From: Actinomadura barringtoniae
GTDB taxonomy: Bacteria; Actinomycetota; Actinomycetes; Streptosporangiales; Streptosporangiaceae
Direction: 5' to 3'
Assembly (NCBI RefSeq): GCF_017573505.1
Contig: NZ_JAGEOJ010000026.1
Span: 1-64,000, forward strand
DNA length: 64,000 bases
Shown here in pieces: positions 47,524-55,150 of this stretch (positions within the stretch are counted from its first letter, which is position 1; each line of letters starts with the position of its first letter). The notes under the pieces are model-generated. The model was not told the DNA's origin. It saw nothing but the letters and a program-made list of their open reading frames with translations, and searched no databases. Position numbers and translations under genes: made by a program.

Positions 47524-48324
47524 ATGGAAGCGGAATGGGCACCACAGGGCATCGACGTCACCAAGCCGAGCGTGGCGCGCGTCTACGACGCCGCCCTGGG
47601 CGGCAAGGACAACTTCGAGGTCGACCGGGTCGTGCTGGCGCAACTGGCCGAGGGCACGCCCGGGGTCGCCGAGATGGCCAAGATCAACCGCAGGACGCTG
47701 GGCCGTGCGGTCCGTGTCATGGCCGGTGAGCTGGGCGTACGGCAGTTCCTGGACCTTGGCGCCGGGCTCCCGTCGGCGGAGAACACCCACCAGGTGGCGC
47801 AGTCGATCGCGCCGGAGTCACGCGTGGTGTACGTCGACAAGGATCCGATCGTGCTGGCGCACGGCCGGGCCCTGCTGGCCGAGGACGACCGGACCGCCGT
47901 GATCACCGCCGACCTGCGCGAGCCGGAGAGCGTGCTCAAGCAGCAGCAGGTCACCCGGCTCATCGACTTCGAGCAGCCGGTCGGGGTGATGCTGGTGGCG
48001 ATCCTGCACCACCTGCACGACGACGAGGACCCCAAGGGCCTGCTGGACGCCTACATGGACGCCGTCCCGCCCGGGAGCCCGGTGTTCATCACCCACTTCT
48101 GCAGCTTCAGCCCGGTCGCCGAGGCGCTGCAGGAGAAGTTCCTGCGGCTGCTCGGGACCGGGCGGTTCCGCTCCCCCGAGGAGATCACGGCCTACTTCGA
48201 TGGCTACGAACTCCTGGAGCCCGGCGTCGTCCCCAATCCGCACTGGCGTCCGGACGGTCGCGCGCCGGGCATGCTCACGGTCGCCGAGCAGCTCCACTAC
48301 ACCGGCATGGCCATCAAGAAGTAA
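47524..48324 (+). CDS. DUF574-type SAM-dependent methyltransferase, paralogue
   Basis: A 266-residue paralogue of the divergent gene at 46589. It has ARVYDAALGGKDNFEVDR (about 18-35), FLDLGAGLPSAENTHQVAQS and VYVDKDPIV. The pair are about as similar as members of separate subgroups; a recent duplication is not obvious. The 116-base gap holds promoters for both, including an A/T-rich GCATATAAGG run. Its TAA stop lies in a 15-base palindrome shared with the convergent gene. Confidence 0.85.
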   Translation: MEAEWAPQGIDVTKPSVARVYDAALGGKDNFEVDRVVLAQLAEGTPGVAEMAKINRRTLGRAVRVMAGELGVRQFLDLGAGLPSAENTHQVAQSIAPESRVVYVDKDPIVLAHGRALLAEDDRTAVITADLREPESVLKQQQVTRLIDFEQPVGVMLVAILHHLHDDEDPKGLLDAYMDAVPPGSPVFITHFCSFSPVAEALQEKFLRLLGTGRFRSPEEITAYFDGYELLEPGVVPNPHWRPDGRAPGMLTVAEQLHYTGMAIKK

Positions 48325-48335
48325 CTGACAGTTAC
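48321..48335. terminator. Palindrome across both stop codons
   Basis: GTAACTG, A, CAGTTAC is a perfect dyad containing the TAA of both convergent genes (48322-48324 and 48332-48334). The stem is A/T-rich and short, so termination would be weak. Confidence 0.35.
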
Positions 48336-49834
48336 CGCGACCGGTGGCCCAGGAAGATCGGGTTGGTGAGGGCCACCATCGCGTTCGGGGTCGTCGCCGT
48401 CGCCTGGAGGCGCCGCACCTCGGCGCGCACGTACGTGGCGTTGCGCGCGTTGGTCTGCCAGGTCACCGTGCCCGCGCCCTCGGCTGGAAGCTTGGCGCTG
48501 AACCGCTGCCCCTGGTCGGTGTAGAAGCGCGCCTCGCAGCCACCGGCCCCGTTCACCGTCATGGACAGCGTCACCGGCGCGTCTTCGGCGGCCTCCAGCC
48601 GCTGGCCGATGTCCGCCTTGCGCCCGGCACCGGACGCGGTGAACGAGAGGTCGACCGCCGCGGACTCGGCGATCCACAGCCGCCCGGCCTTCACCCCGGC
48701 GAGGATCGCGCCGCGCTCCAGGCGGTCGGCGTACACCACGTTGTGGGGCAGGCCGATGACGTTGGGCTCGCGGTGGGCGTCGCTGTTGCCGACGGCGGGC
48801 AGCCAGCGCCCAGACCGCGCCTGCGCGGCCAGCAGGTTGTCCCAGTCCTGCAGAACGGCGACGTCCTCGTTGTCCCACGGGCCGTTCCAGACCTCGACGG
48901 CGTCCATGCCCGCGTACCCGAACTTCCACGAGCAGCCGACGCACGAGCCCGCGGGGTGGTTGGCGATCGCGAGGCCGCCCGCCCGGTGGATCTCCTGCAC
49001 GAAGCGCGGCAGCCCGCCGTCGACCGCGCGGTAACGCCAGTCGATCCAGGAGCCCGGACGCAGCCCGTACGCGCCGTAGTGGCCGTTGCGGGTGGTGACC
49101 TCCTCGCCGTCGATGATGAGCAGGTCGTCGCCCGCGTACTCGCCCCACACCCCGGACGCGGACTGGGTGTTGTGCTCGGTCGAGACGATGTAGTCGAGCT
49201 TGGCGGCGCGCGCTCCGGCGGCGAGCTCGGCCGGGGTGCGGCCGCCGTCGGAGTGGATCGTGTGCAGGTGCATGTCGCCGCGGTACCAGGCGCGGCCGCG
49301 CCCCTTGGCGCTGTGCGGGGCGGGGTTGGGCTTGAACGGCGCGCCGTCCGGGCCGAACTCCAGCTTGACCGTGATCGTCCAGTTCAGGCCCTGCGGGTGG
49401 ACGGTGTACGGGCCGAGGATGACGTTCCACCGGCCGCGCTTCACCGGCCCGGGGATGTAGCCGGGCGTGGCGTCGGACGCCGAGATGGTGAACGAGGTGC
49501 GGGCGCCGCCGGACCAGCCGCGGAAGCCGCGCTCGTTGCCGAGCTGGTGGCCGCTCTCGTCGAAGACGCCGATGTCGAGCGCGTTCCCGTTCTGGCCTTC
49601 GGGCGGGGCCGGGCGCTCGTAGCCGTAGGAGACCGTGATCCGGTTGACGCCGTCGGGCACGTCCACCGGCACGTACACCCAGTCGGGCGCGCCGTAGTCG
49701 ATGTGGCCGGTCAGCGTCTTGGTCTGCTCGCTGCCGGCCGCGCCCTGCGCGAAACCCATCGGGTCCATCACCACCGCGGCCATCCCGGCCGCCGCCGTTC
49801 CGGCCAGAAACCGCCGCCGCGCAACCTCAGCCAT
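48332..49834 (-). CDS. CehA/McbA-like PHP-domain metallohydrolase, TAT-exported
   Basis: A 500-residue protein. The TAT signal VARRRFLAGTAAAGMAAVV opens it. An N-terminal beta-rich domain (about 45-170) is followed by a PHP metal-dependent hydrolase domain: GDMHLHTIHSDG at about 185-196, STEHNTQ, DGEEVTT, NHPAG and GNSDAH, all metal ligands of PHP phosphoesterases. A C-terminal beta domain (about 400-500) completes it. CehA/McbA enzymes hydrolyse carbamates or phosphoesters; the substrate here is unknown. ATG 49834 is chosen because the TAT motif starts there. Confidence 0.87.
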   Translation of the reverse strand: MAEVARRRFLAGTAAAGMAAVVMDPMGFAQGAAGSEQTKTLTGHIDYGAPDWVYVPVDVPDGVNRITVSYGYERPAPPEGQNGNALDIGVFDESGHQLGNERGFRGWSGGARTSFTISASDATPGYIPGPVKRGRWNVILGPYTVHPQGLNWTITVKLEFGPDGAPFKPNPAPHSAKGRGRAWYRGDMHLHTIHSDGGRTPAELAAGARAAKLDYIVSTEHNTQSASGVWGEYAGDDLLIIDGEEVTTRNGHYGAYGLRPGSWIDWRYRAVDGGLPRFVQEIHRAGGLAIANHPAGSCVGCSWKFGYAGMDAVEVWNGPWDNEDVAVLQDWDNLLAAQARSGRWLPAVGNSDAHREPNVIGLPHNVVYADRLERGAILAGVKAGRLWIAESAAVDLSFTASGAGRKADIGQRLEAAEDAPVTLSMTVNGAGGCEARFYTDQGQRFSAKLPAEGAGTVTWQTNARNATYVRAEVRRLQATATTPNAMVALTNPIFLGHRSR

Positions 49835-49922
49835 GGTCACCGCCACCTTCCGAAGAGACTGCGATCAGGCTTGGCGGCAGCGGTTACCAGTGATCGTCCA
49901 GACGGGGACCGCCACATGTCGA

Positions 49923-50996
49923 TCAGTGGTGACCGTGATGGCCGTGGCTGCGAACGGCCAGGCTCCAGGCATCCATGAGGCGATGCGCGGACCCGCCGAC
50001 CGGCCCGACCGCGTCCTTCAGGACGTCGGCGGAGGGCAGGTGCGCCTGCTCGATCGCCGGAACGGCCTGACCGGCGTCGCGGATGGTCGACGAGCAGACC
50101 GACAGCAGGTAGCCGGGGACGGTGAGGGCGGGGCCGATGCAGCCGACGACCGGGGTGCCGACGGCCGCGACGAGCGGGAAGACCGTGCCGGGGATGCCGA
50201 TCGCGGCCTCTGCCCGCGCCGACGCCTGGATCGAGGGGACCGCGCTGATCTCGTACTTCTCCCACAGCTTGCGGTCCTCGCGCGGGTGCAGGCCGACCAG
50301 GATGTGGCGTCCGGCGGCGTGCAGCTTGTCGGCGGCGGCGAGGAGCAGTTCGGTTCCCGGTGCCGCGCCGCCGGTCGGGTCGGGGTGGGTGACGCTGGTG
50401 AGGACGAGCACGAGCCCGGGTTCCGGCTTGCGGACGGGCAGCGCGTCGGTCTGCGCCGAGCCGACGACCGCGATCGTGCGCCGGGTGCCGGTGCCCAGGT
50501 AAGCGGCGAACGAGCGGGCCTCGGCGGCGGAGGACGCAGTGATCACGCGGAGCCGACGCCGCAACTTGCGCGCGCCCGGGACCTCCTCGGGGTTCAGGTA
50601 GGCCAGCGAGCTCGCGGCCAGCGGCAGGTGCCGGAACCGTTCGGCACACGCGACCGGCCAGTCGCTCGCGCCGTTCACCACCAGCAGGTCGGCGCGGGTC
50701 ACCTGGTCCGGGGTCGCGACCTTCACGGGGTCGCCGGGCTTGATCTGCGACATGTCCGGGACGAGCTGGGTCAGGCTCCAGCCGCGCCGGGCGGCCTCAT
50801 CCAGCAGCGGCGAGACGTGGTAGGTGCCCCAGGGCTCGTTCGTCGCGACCAGCACCCGGAGGGGACGGCGGCGCGGCGCTGCGGCGGAGACGGAGGCGAG
50901 GGCGCTGCCGCCGCCGAACGGGACGAGCGCCGCCCCGGCGATCGCGGCGCCGCCCGCCAGCGCCGCACGGCGTGAAATTCCTTGATCGTTTCGCAT
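49923..50996 (-). CDS. TAT-exported protein of unknown function
   Basis: A 357-residue protein with a twin-arginine signal (ISRRAALAGGAAIAGAALV, about 6-24). The rest is a two-Rossmann-domain layout reminiscent of glycosyltransferase-B or UDP-GlcNAc epimerase folds: LRVLVATNEPWGTYHVSPLLDEAARRG, then a GRHILVGLHPREDRKLWEKYEI segment and VGTPVVGCIGP. No catalytic signature is certain. It ends in a His-rich HGHHGHH tail, a possible metal site. A TAACCT box seven bases before the ATG suggests a leaderless transcript. Confidence 0.6.
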   Translation of the reverse strand: MRNDQGISRRAALAGGAAIAGAALVPFGGGSALASVSAAAPRRRPLRVLVATNEPWGTYHVSPLLDEAARRGWSLTQLVPDMSQIKPGDPVKVATPDQVTRADLLVVNGASDWPVACAERFRHLPLAASSLAYLNPEEVPGARKLRRRLRVITASSAAEARSFAAYLGTGTRRTIAVVGSAQTDALPVRKPEPGLVLVLTSVTHPDPTGGAAPGTELLLAAADKLHAAGRHILVGLHPREDRKLWEKYEISAVPSIQASARAEAAIGIPGTVFPLVAAVGTPVVGCIGPALTVPGYLLSVCSSTIRDAGQAVPAIEQAHLPSADVLKDAVGPVGGSAHRLMDAWSLAVRSHGHHGHH

Positions 50997-51084
50997 TTCA
51001 CGCAGGTTAGGCGGACATCGCGTCGCCCAGATGAACTTCTCCGGAATGACCGTCCGCCCCGACTCCGCCGCGTCCCGGCCGGGG

Positions 51085-51726
51085 TCAGGCGGTCTGGTCG
51101 AGTTCCTTGGCGACCTCGCGGGCGAGGCCTTCCACAAGCCGTTCCTCGTGGAAGCCCGGGTGCCTGTGGGTGCGCGCCGAGACGTCGACCAGCGCGTTGG
51201 ACATGCGGAACTTGACATGCAGGTCGTACACGACGATGCGGCTGAAGACGATCCGGACGTCCATCTGGTCGGTGTTGCCGTAGGCCTTCTCGCCGACGCC
51301 GCGGACCGCGATGACCGGGCCGCGGCTCTGGAGCCTGGCCTTCCGCCAGCTCTCCAGGCCTCGCTCGGCCCTGGTCTCGGCGGAGGAACGGCCCTCGCGG
51401 GTCTTGGTCTCGACGTGGATCCGGATCGTTCTGAAGGGCTCGTCCTGCCCGGCGGGGACGCTGCTCCACTTGCACTCCGCCGAGGCGTCGCCGCCCAGCC
51501 CGAGCAGGGTCTTGGGCTTGGAGTCCCCCGGCTCGCGCGCGCCGCCCCGCACCAGCCCGGCGAGCTTGGCGGGCGGCGGCAGGATCCGGCACGGGTCGCG
51601 CGGGCCGAAGCGGCCCTTGGCGGTGAAGAAGCCCATGTACCAGGCGCTCGTGAAGCCGACGCACGCGACGGAGAGCACGCAGGCCCCGGTCACGAGCAGC
51701 GTCACGCGATGTCGCCGGATGATCAC
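51085..51726 (-). CDS. Membrane-anchored DUF3558-like protein
   Basis: A 213-residue protein. It has one N-terminal transmembrane helix (about 8-30), then an extracytoplasmic part with a CRILPPPAKLAGLV start and a CKW pair near 85-87, followed by an arginine-rich alpha/beta domain. The layout (anchor, P-C-x-LL-like start, later cysteine) resembles DUF3558 lipoproteins, but there is no lipobox. The GTG at 51726 is the only good start. It lies 88 bases upstream of the TAT gene on the same strand. Function is unknown. Confidence 0.5.
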   Translation of the reverse strand: MIIRRHRVTLLVTGACVLSVACVGFTSAWYMGFFTAKGRFGPRDPCRILPPPAKLAGLVRGGAREPGDSKPKTLLGLGGDASAECKWSSVPAGQDEPFRTIRIHVETKTREGRSSAETRAERGLESWRKARLQSRGPVIAVRGVGEKAYGNTDQMDVRIVFSRIVVYDLHVKFRMSNALVDVSARTHRHPGFHEERLVEGLAREVAKELDQTA

Positions 51727-51859
51727 GGATGTCAGGTTGGCATACCTGCGACTGTTTCGCGTGGATCATGCCGATACTGGCTGATCCCGATACCGGCGAT
51801 GAGTTTCGGCGCCGCGCCTGGTCTCAACCTCCGGACATCACCGAACAGGGAGAAGACTC

Positions 51860-52357
51860 ATGAACGTGCCCCAGGGGGACCTCCGGCTGCTCGAGACCGA
51901 CGTCGCACAGCGCCTGCTGAGCTCCACGATCCCGGCGCGGCTCGCCTACACCGCGCTCGACGGGACGCCGCGGGTGATGTCGACGTGGTGGGTCTGGTCG
52001 GGCGAGGAGCTGGTCATGGCGACCTACCTGCTGTGCCCGCCGATGGGCATGACCAAGCCCGCGTACCGGCTGAAGGCGCTGCGCGCCGACCCGAACGTCG
52101 CCGTCACGATCGACACCGAGCCGCAGCCGCCGGAGGTGTTGATGATGCGCGGCAAGGTCACCATCACCGAGGTGGAGGGGATGGTGCCCGAGCAGGCCGA
52201 GGCCGCCCGCCGCTTCCTCGGCGAGGAGGGCGGCAGGCAGTACGTCGAGGGCGCCGCCCACCCGGACACCAGGATGGCGCGCATCGCGCTCCGGCCCACG
52301 TGGGTCGGCGTCCTCGACTTCCAGAACCGCGTGCCCGACGTCATCGCAACGCCGTGA
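51860..52357 (+). CDS. Pyridoxamine 5'-phosphate oxidase-like flavoprotein
   Basis: A 165-residue split-barrel protein: LLSSTIPARLAYTALDGTPRVMSTWWVW at about 20-47, then KAYRLKALRADPNVAVTID and a GVLDFQNRVP end. These match the F420/FMN-dependent PPOX-like family seen in actinomycetes, with small oxidoreductases acting on flavin or deazaflavin. GGGAGAAG precedes the ATG by six bases. Its stop overlaps the end of the convergent AbiEii-like gene by 17 bases. Confidence 0.8.
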   Translation: MNVPQGDLRLLETDVAQRLLSSTIPARLAYTALDGTPRVMSTWWVWSGEELVMATYLLCPPMGMTKPAYRLKALRADPNVAVTIDTEPQPPEVLMMRGKVTITEVEGMVPEQAEAARRFLGEEGGRQYVEGAAHPDTRMARIALRPTWVGVLDFQNRVPDVIATP

Positions 52358-53642
52358 GGATCTCCTCCCGCTTCTCCGGGTTGCGCCGGTAGTAGCCGAT
52401 CCACGACGACCCGGCGAGCTCGTAGCCGCGCATCACCAGGTCGAGCGAGTGCGGCACGGCGTTCGCGCTCCGGCCGAGCAGCTCGTTGACGATGACGACG
52501 GCCTCCTCGACGGGGATGCCGTCCTCCTTGGCCATCATCGCGATGACCGGGTCCAGGCCCCCTTCCGCCTTGAGGATCGCGTAGCGGCGGATGCGGGGCC
52601 CGAGGAGCTCGGCGCGCCGCGCGTACTCGCCCTCGGGCAGGTCGTGCTCGCGGGTGAACGTCGGCCGCAGCGCGACCACGAGCCGCTGGACGGTGTCCTC
52701 GGCGGTGCCCGGCATCGGCGCGAACTCCGGGTACTCCTTGCGGAACTCCTCCCAGTCGACGTCCAGCGCGGCGACCTCGTCGAGCGTCGGCAGCCGCCGG
52801 GCCCGGTGCGGGTCGGAGGCGACCATGGCGTCGGCGAGGAGACGGTAGGACAGGGACGTGTGCGCGGCGAGCAGCAGCGCGTCGTAGAGGTCCTTGCCCT
52901 GGGGGTAGGCGTCGTCCAGCAGCCACATGACCTTCCAGGCGAGCGACAGCTCGGGCGTCGCCGCCATGAGCAGCGGCGCCGGGCCGCCGTCGAACCTCGG
53001 CACGCGCGTCGGCTCCGGGTCGGCGGGCAACAGCTCGTTGAACACGAAGTCGAGCTGCACCGAGCCGTGCGGGAGCCCACCCGCCTGCCAGGTGAGGACG
53101 AGGCGGCGGCCGGGCACCCGGTCATAGGTCCAGATGTCCTCGGCCACGGCGTCGCGCGCGTCCATCCGCAGCCCCTCGGGGGCGGTGGCCTCGGCCTGCC
53201 GCGCGATGCCGTCGAGCATCGCGTGCGTGCGCCGCTCAGCGATGCCCCACGTACGCGGGACGACGACGAAGTCCAGGTCGCCGGGCTCGCGGGCGGCCTC
53301 GCCGTACCAGGCGCGCAGCAGGATGCTTCCGCGCAGCACCAGGTTGTCGACCCACTCCGAACCGGCGATGACGGCGAGGACATGGTCGATGGCCTGGCGG
53401 CGCGCCGCGTACCAGCGCTCACTGATCTCGGCCGACTCGAACGCCGGCTCCCCGGCGCGCAAGGCCTTCGCGTGGTGCTTGAGCGCGGGGTCGAACACGG
53501 CCCGCTGCACGGCGCCGGGCACGGGCCGCAGCGTCGCCGGCAGGCCGAGGCGCTTGCGCGTTCCGGCGTCGGGACGGTCGTGCGGAACCTCCGCGTCCTC
53601 GGGCCAGGGGCCGTATTTCAGCTCGTCCCAGGGAGAGCTCAT
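52341..53642 (-). CDS. AbiEii/AbiGii-type nucleotidyltransferase
   Basis: A 433-residue protein of the AbiEii nucleotidyltransferase-toxin family. The core carries LRGSILLRAWYG then PGDLDFVVV (GS-x-DxD nucleotidyltransferase motif) at about 100-125, and a SLAWKVMWLLDDAYPQGKDLYDALLL motif (about 230-255) typical of the family. AbiEii toxins modify nucleic acid (tRNA or similar) and normally pair with an AbiEi antitoxin with a winged helix. Here the co-transcribed partner, overlapping by ATGA, is a different protein, so this is a diverged form. It converges with the PPOX gene. Confidence 0.78.
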   Translation of the reverse strand: MSSPWDELKYGPWPEDAEVPHDRPDAGTRKRLGLPATLRPVPGAVQRAVFDPALKHHAKALRAGEPAFESAEISERWYAARRQAIDHVLAVIAGSEWVDNLVLRGSILLRAWYGEAAREPGDLDFVVVPRTWGIAERRTHAMLDGIARQAEATAPEGLRMDARDAVAEDIWTYDRVPGRRLVLTWQAGGLPHGSVQLDFVFNELLPADPEPTRVPRFDGGPAPLLMAATPELSLAWKVMWLLDDAYPQGKDLYDALLLAAHTSLSYRLLADAMVASDPHRARRLPTLDEVAALDVDWEEFRKEYPEFAPMPGTAEDTVQRLVVALRPTFTREHDLPEGEYARRAELLGPRIRRYAILKAEGGLDPVIAMMAKEDGIPVEEAVVIVNELLGRSANAVPHSLDLVMRGYELAGSSWIGYYRRNPEKREEILTALR

Positions 53643-54289
53643 CGTCCATTCCTCCTCTCGTCGATCGGGTCGATCCATCCGTCGTCCAGGGACGCGTCGG
53701 TGTCCACGACCACGTACTCGCGTTCCACCGAGGCGATCTCGTAGCGGGCGGCGCGGAGCGCGCTGGTCAGCGCGTCCAGCCGTACGGCGGCGGTACGGTC
53801 TCCGACGCGCGTGCACCGCTGCGTGACGAAGCGCTCCTGCCTGCCGTCCGGGCGTACGCGGCGCGCGTTGCGCGAGACGTGCGCGTTGTGCGGAACGGCG
53901 AGGGCGGCCAGATCATCGAGCCCGCCAACGCTCAGAACGAGCTTGACGTGATGCTCGAAGTAGCGGTCCACGGGCTGGGCGACGGCATCCTCGTCGGTGA
54001 CGGGGACTCCCTCGTTCCAGGGTGCGGCCTCGATCTTCAGGCGCCGCACCGCGAAGCCCGCCGAACGGACCTGTCCTGCGGCTCGTTCGGCGGCGGCGCG
54101 CACCTCGGGCAGCCCGCCGGTCGCGCGCAGCGTCAGCATCGGCTGCGAGACCGTGCGGCCGCGCTCGAGCACGATGTGCGTGAGCTTCAGCCCGTGGGGA
54201 TGCGCCCACCGCTCCAAGGCCCCGACGTCGCCAGGTGCCACGGTCAGATGGACCTCGAAGTCACCGGCGAAATTGCCTAACTTGTCCAT
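53639..54289 (-). CDS. Partner of the AbiEii-like protein, unknown fold
   Basis: A 216-residue protein overlapping the AbiEii-like gene by ATGA. It begins MDKLGNFAGDFEVHLTV and has HGLKLTHIVLERGRTVSQPML, RRLKIEAAPWNEGVP, RYFEHHVKLVLSV and REYVVVDTDASLDDGWID. Repeated alternating strands and helices and several His and Arg suggest a nucleotide-binding or RNA-ligase-like two-histidine fold, but the HxT/S pairs of 2H phosphoesterases are not clear. Co-occurrence with AbiEii suggests an antitoxin or regulator role. Not recognised with confidence. Confidence 0.5.
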   Translation of the reverse strand: MDKLGNFAGDFEVHLTVAPGDVGALERWAHPHGLKLTHIVLERGRTVSQPMLTLRATGGLPEVRAAAERAAGQVRSAGFAVRRLKIEAAPWNEGVPVTDEDAVAQPVDRYFEHHVKLVLSVGGLDDLAALAVPHNAHVSRNARRVRPDGRQERFVTQRCTRVGDRTAAVRLDALTSALRAARYEIASVEREYVVVDTDASLDDGWIDPIDERRNGR

Positions 54290-54426
54290 GCCGCGATGGT
54301 CCCAAAGGACGCCGGCTCAAGGCATCTGAGTTTTCCGGGAGCCGTGAGACGCGCGTGAAAGGCCGGTGAAACCCGCCCTCTCCATGATCGATGACAACGA
54401 AACCGATGAGAGGGGCACTCACCGTA

Positions 54427-55143
54427 ATGAAGCGCACCGTACTTCTCACGACGGCCATGGCGACCGCGCTGGCCGGGACCGGCGTCACGGCCGCCGCCCA
54501 CGCGGGGACGACCACCGCCGCCGCCGCGCCGGCGATCTTCTGGGTCAAGGCGCAGCCGTCCACCGTCGTGCTGACCGGCAGGGGCGAGCGCAAGGTCACG
54601 ATCACCGTCCTCGTCGCCGACGCGACCCGCGTGCGGGCACAGGTCAACAGGCTCGGGCACACGGGCGGGCCCGTCAGCGTGCTGCGACCGGCAGGTCGCC
54701 CGGGGCTCTGGACCGGCACGGGCTCGCTCAACTGGGTCGACGACCCGGGCGCCTACGACGTGCGCGTCACCGCGATGGACGCCGACTCCGACGACTCGGA
54801 GGCGCACGCGCGCTTCCAGCTGCGCAGGGGGACCTATTTCGCGGGATTCAAGGCGGCGCCCGGCGTCGCGCGCAAGGGCAAGGCGATCAGCCTCTCCGGC
54901 CAGCTGAAGGGGCTGAACAGCGTCGGCCGGTGGGCTCCCTATAAGAAGGGCCACGTCGTCATCTACTTCCGTAAGGCCGGCACGCGCAAGTGGGTTCGCT
55001 ATGCGGTCGTCGGAACGGACCGGAACGGCAAGTTCCTGAAGAAGTTCAAGGCGCGGGCCACCGGTGACTGGGGGGCGCAGTTCACCGGCAACGGCACCTG
55101 GTACAAGTCCGCGTCCGCGAACCGCCACGTGCGCGTTCGCTAG
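54427..55143 (+). CDS. Secreted protein with Ig-like repeats
   Basis: A 238-residue exported protein with a signal peptide ending near residue 24-28. A beta-rich domain (about 35-140) contains TVVLTGRGERKVTITVLV and a second domain (about 150-238) starts FAGFKAAPGVARKGKAISL, then HVVIYFRKAGTRKWVRYAVV and GDWGAQFTGNGTWYKSAS. The second resembles Ig-like or calcium-binding repeat domains used in surface proteins. No enzyme motif is present. The ATG at 54427 opens the signal peptide directly. Function is unknown. Confidence 0.55.
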   Translation: MKRTVLLTTAMATALAGTGVTAAAHAGTTTAAAAPAIFWVKAQPSTVVLTGRGERKVTITVLVADATRVRAQVNRLGHTGGPVSVLRPAGRPGLWTGTGSLNWVDDPGAYDVRVTAMDADSDDSEAHARFQLRRGTYFAGFKAAPGVARKGKAISLSGQLKGLNSVGRWAPYKKGHVVIYFRKAGTRKWVRYAVVGTDRNGKFLKKFKARATGDWGAQFTGNGTWYKSASANRHVRVR

Positions 55144-55150
55144 CCGTTCG

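Noticed and set aside
48344..49978. A 544-codon plus-strand frame
   Set aside because: Antisense of the CehA/McbA-like gene, which has a TAT signal and PHP metal motifs.
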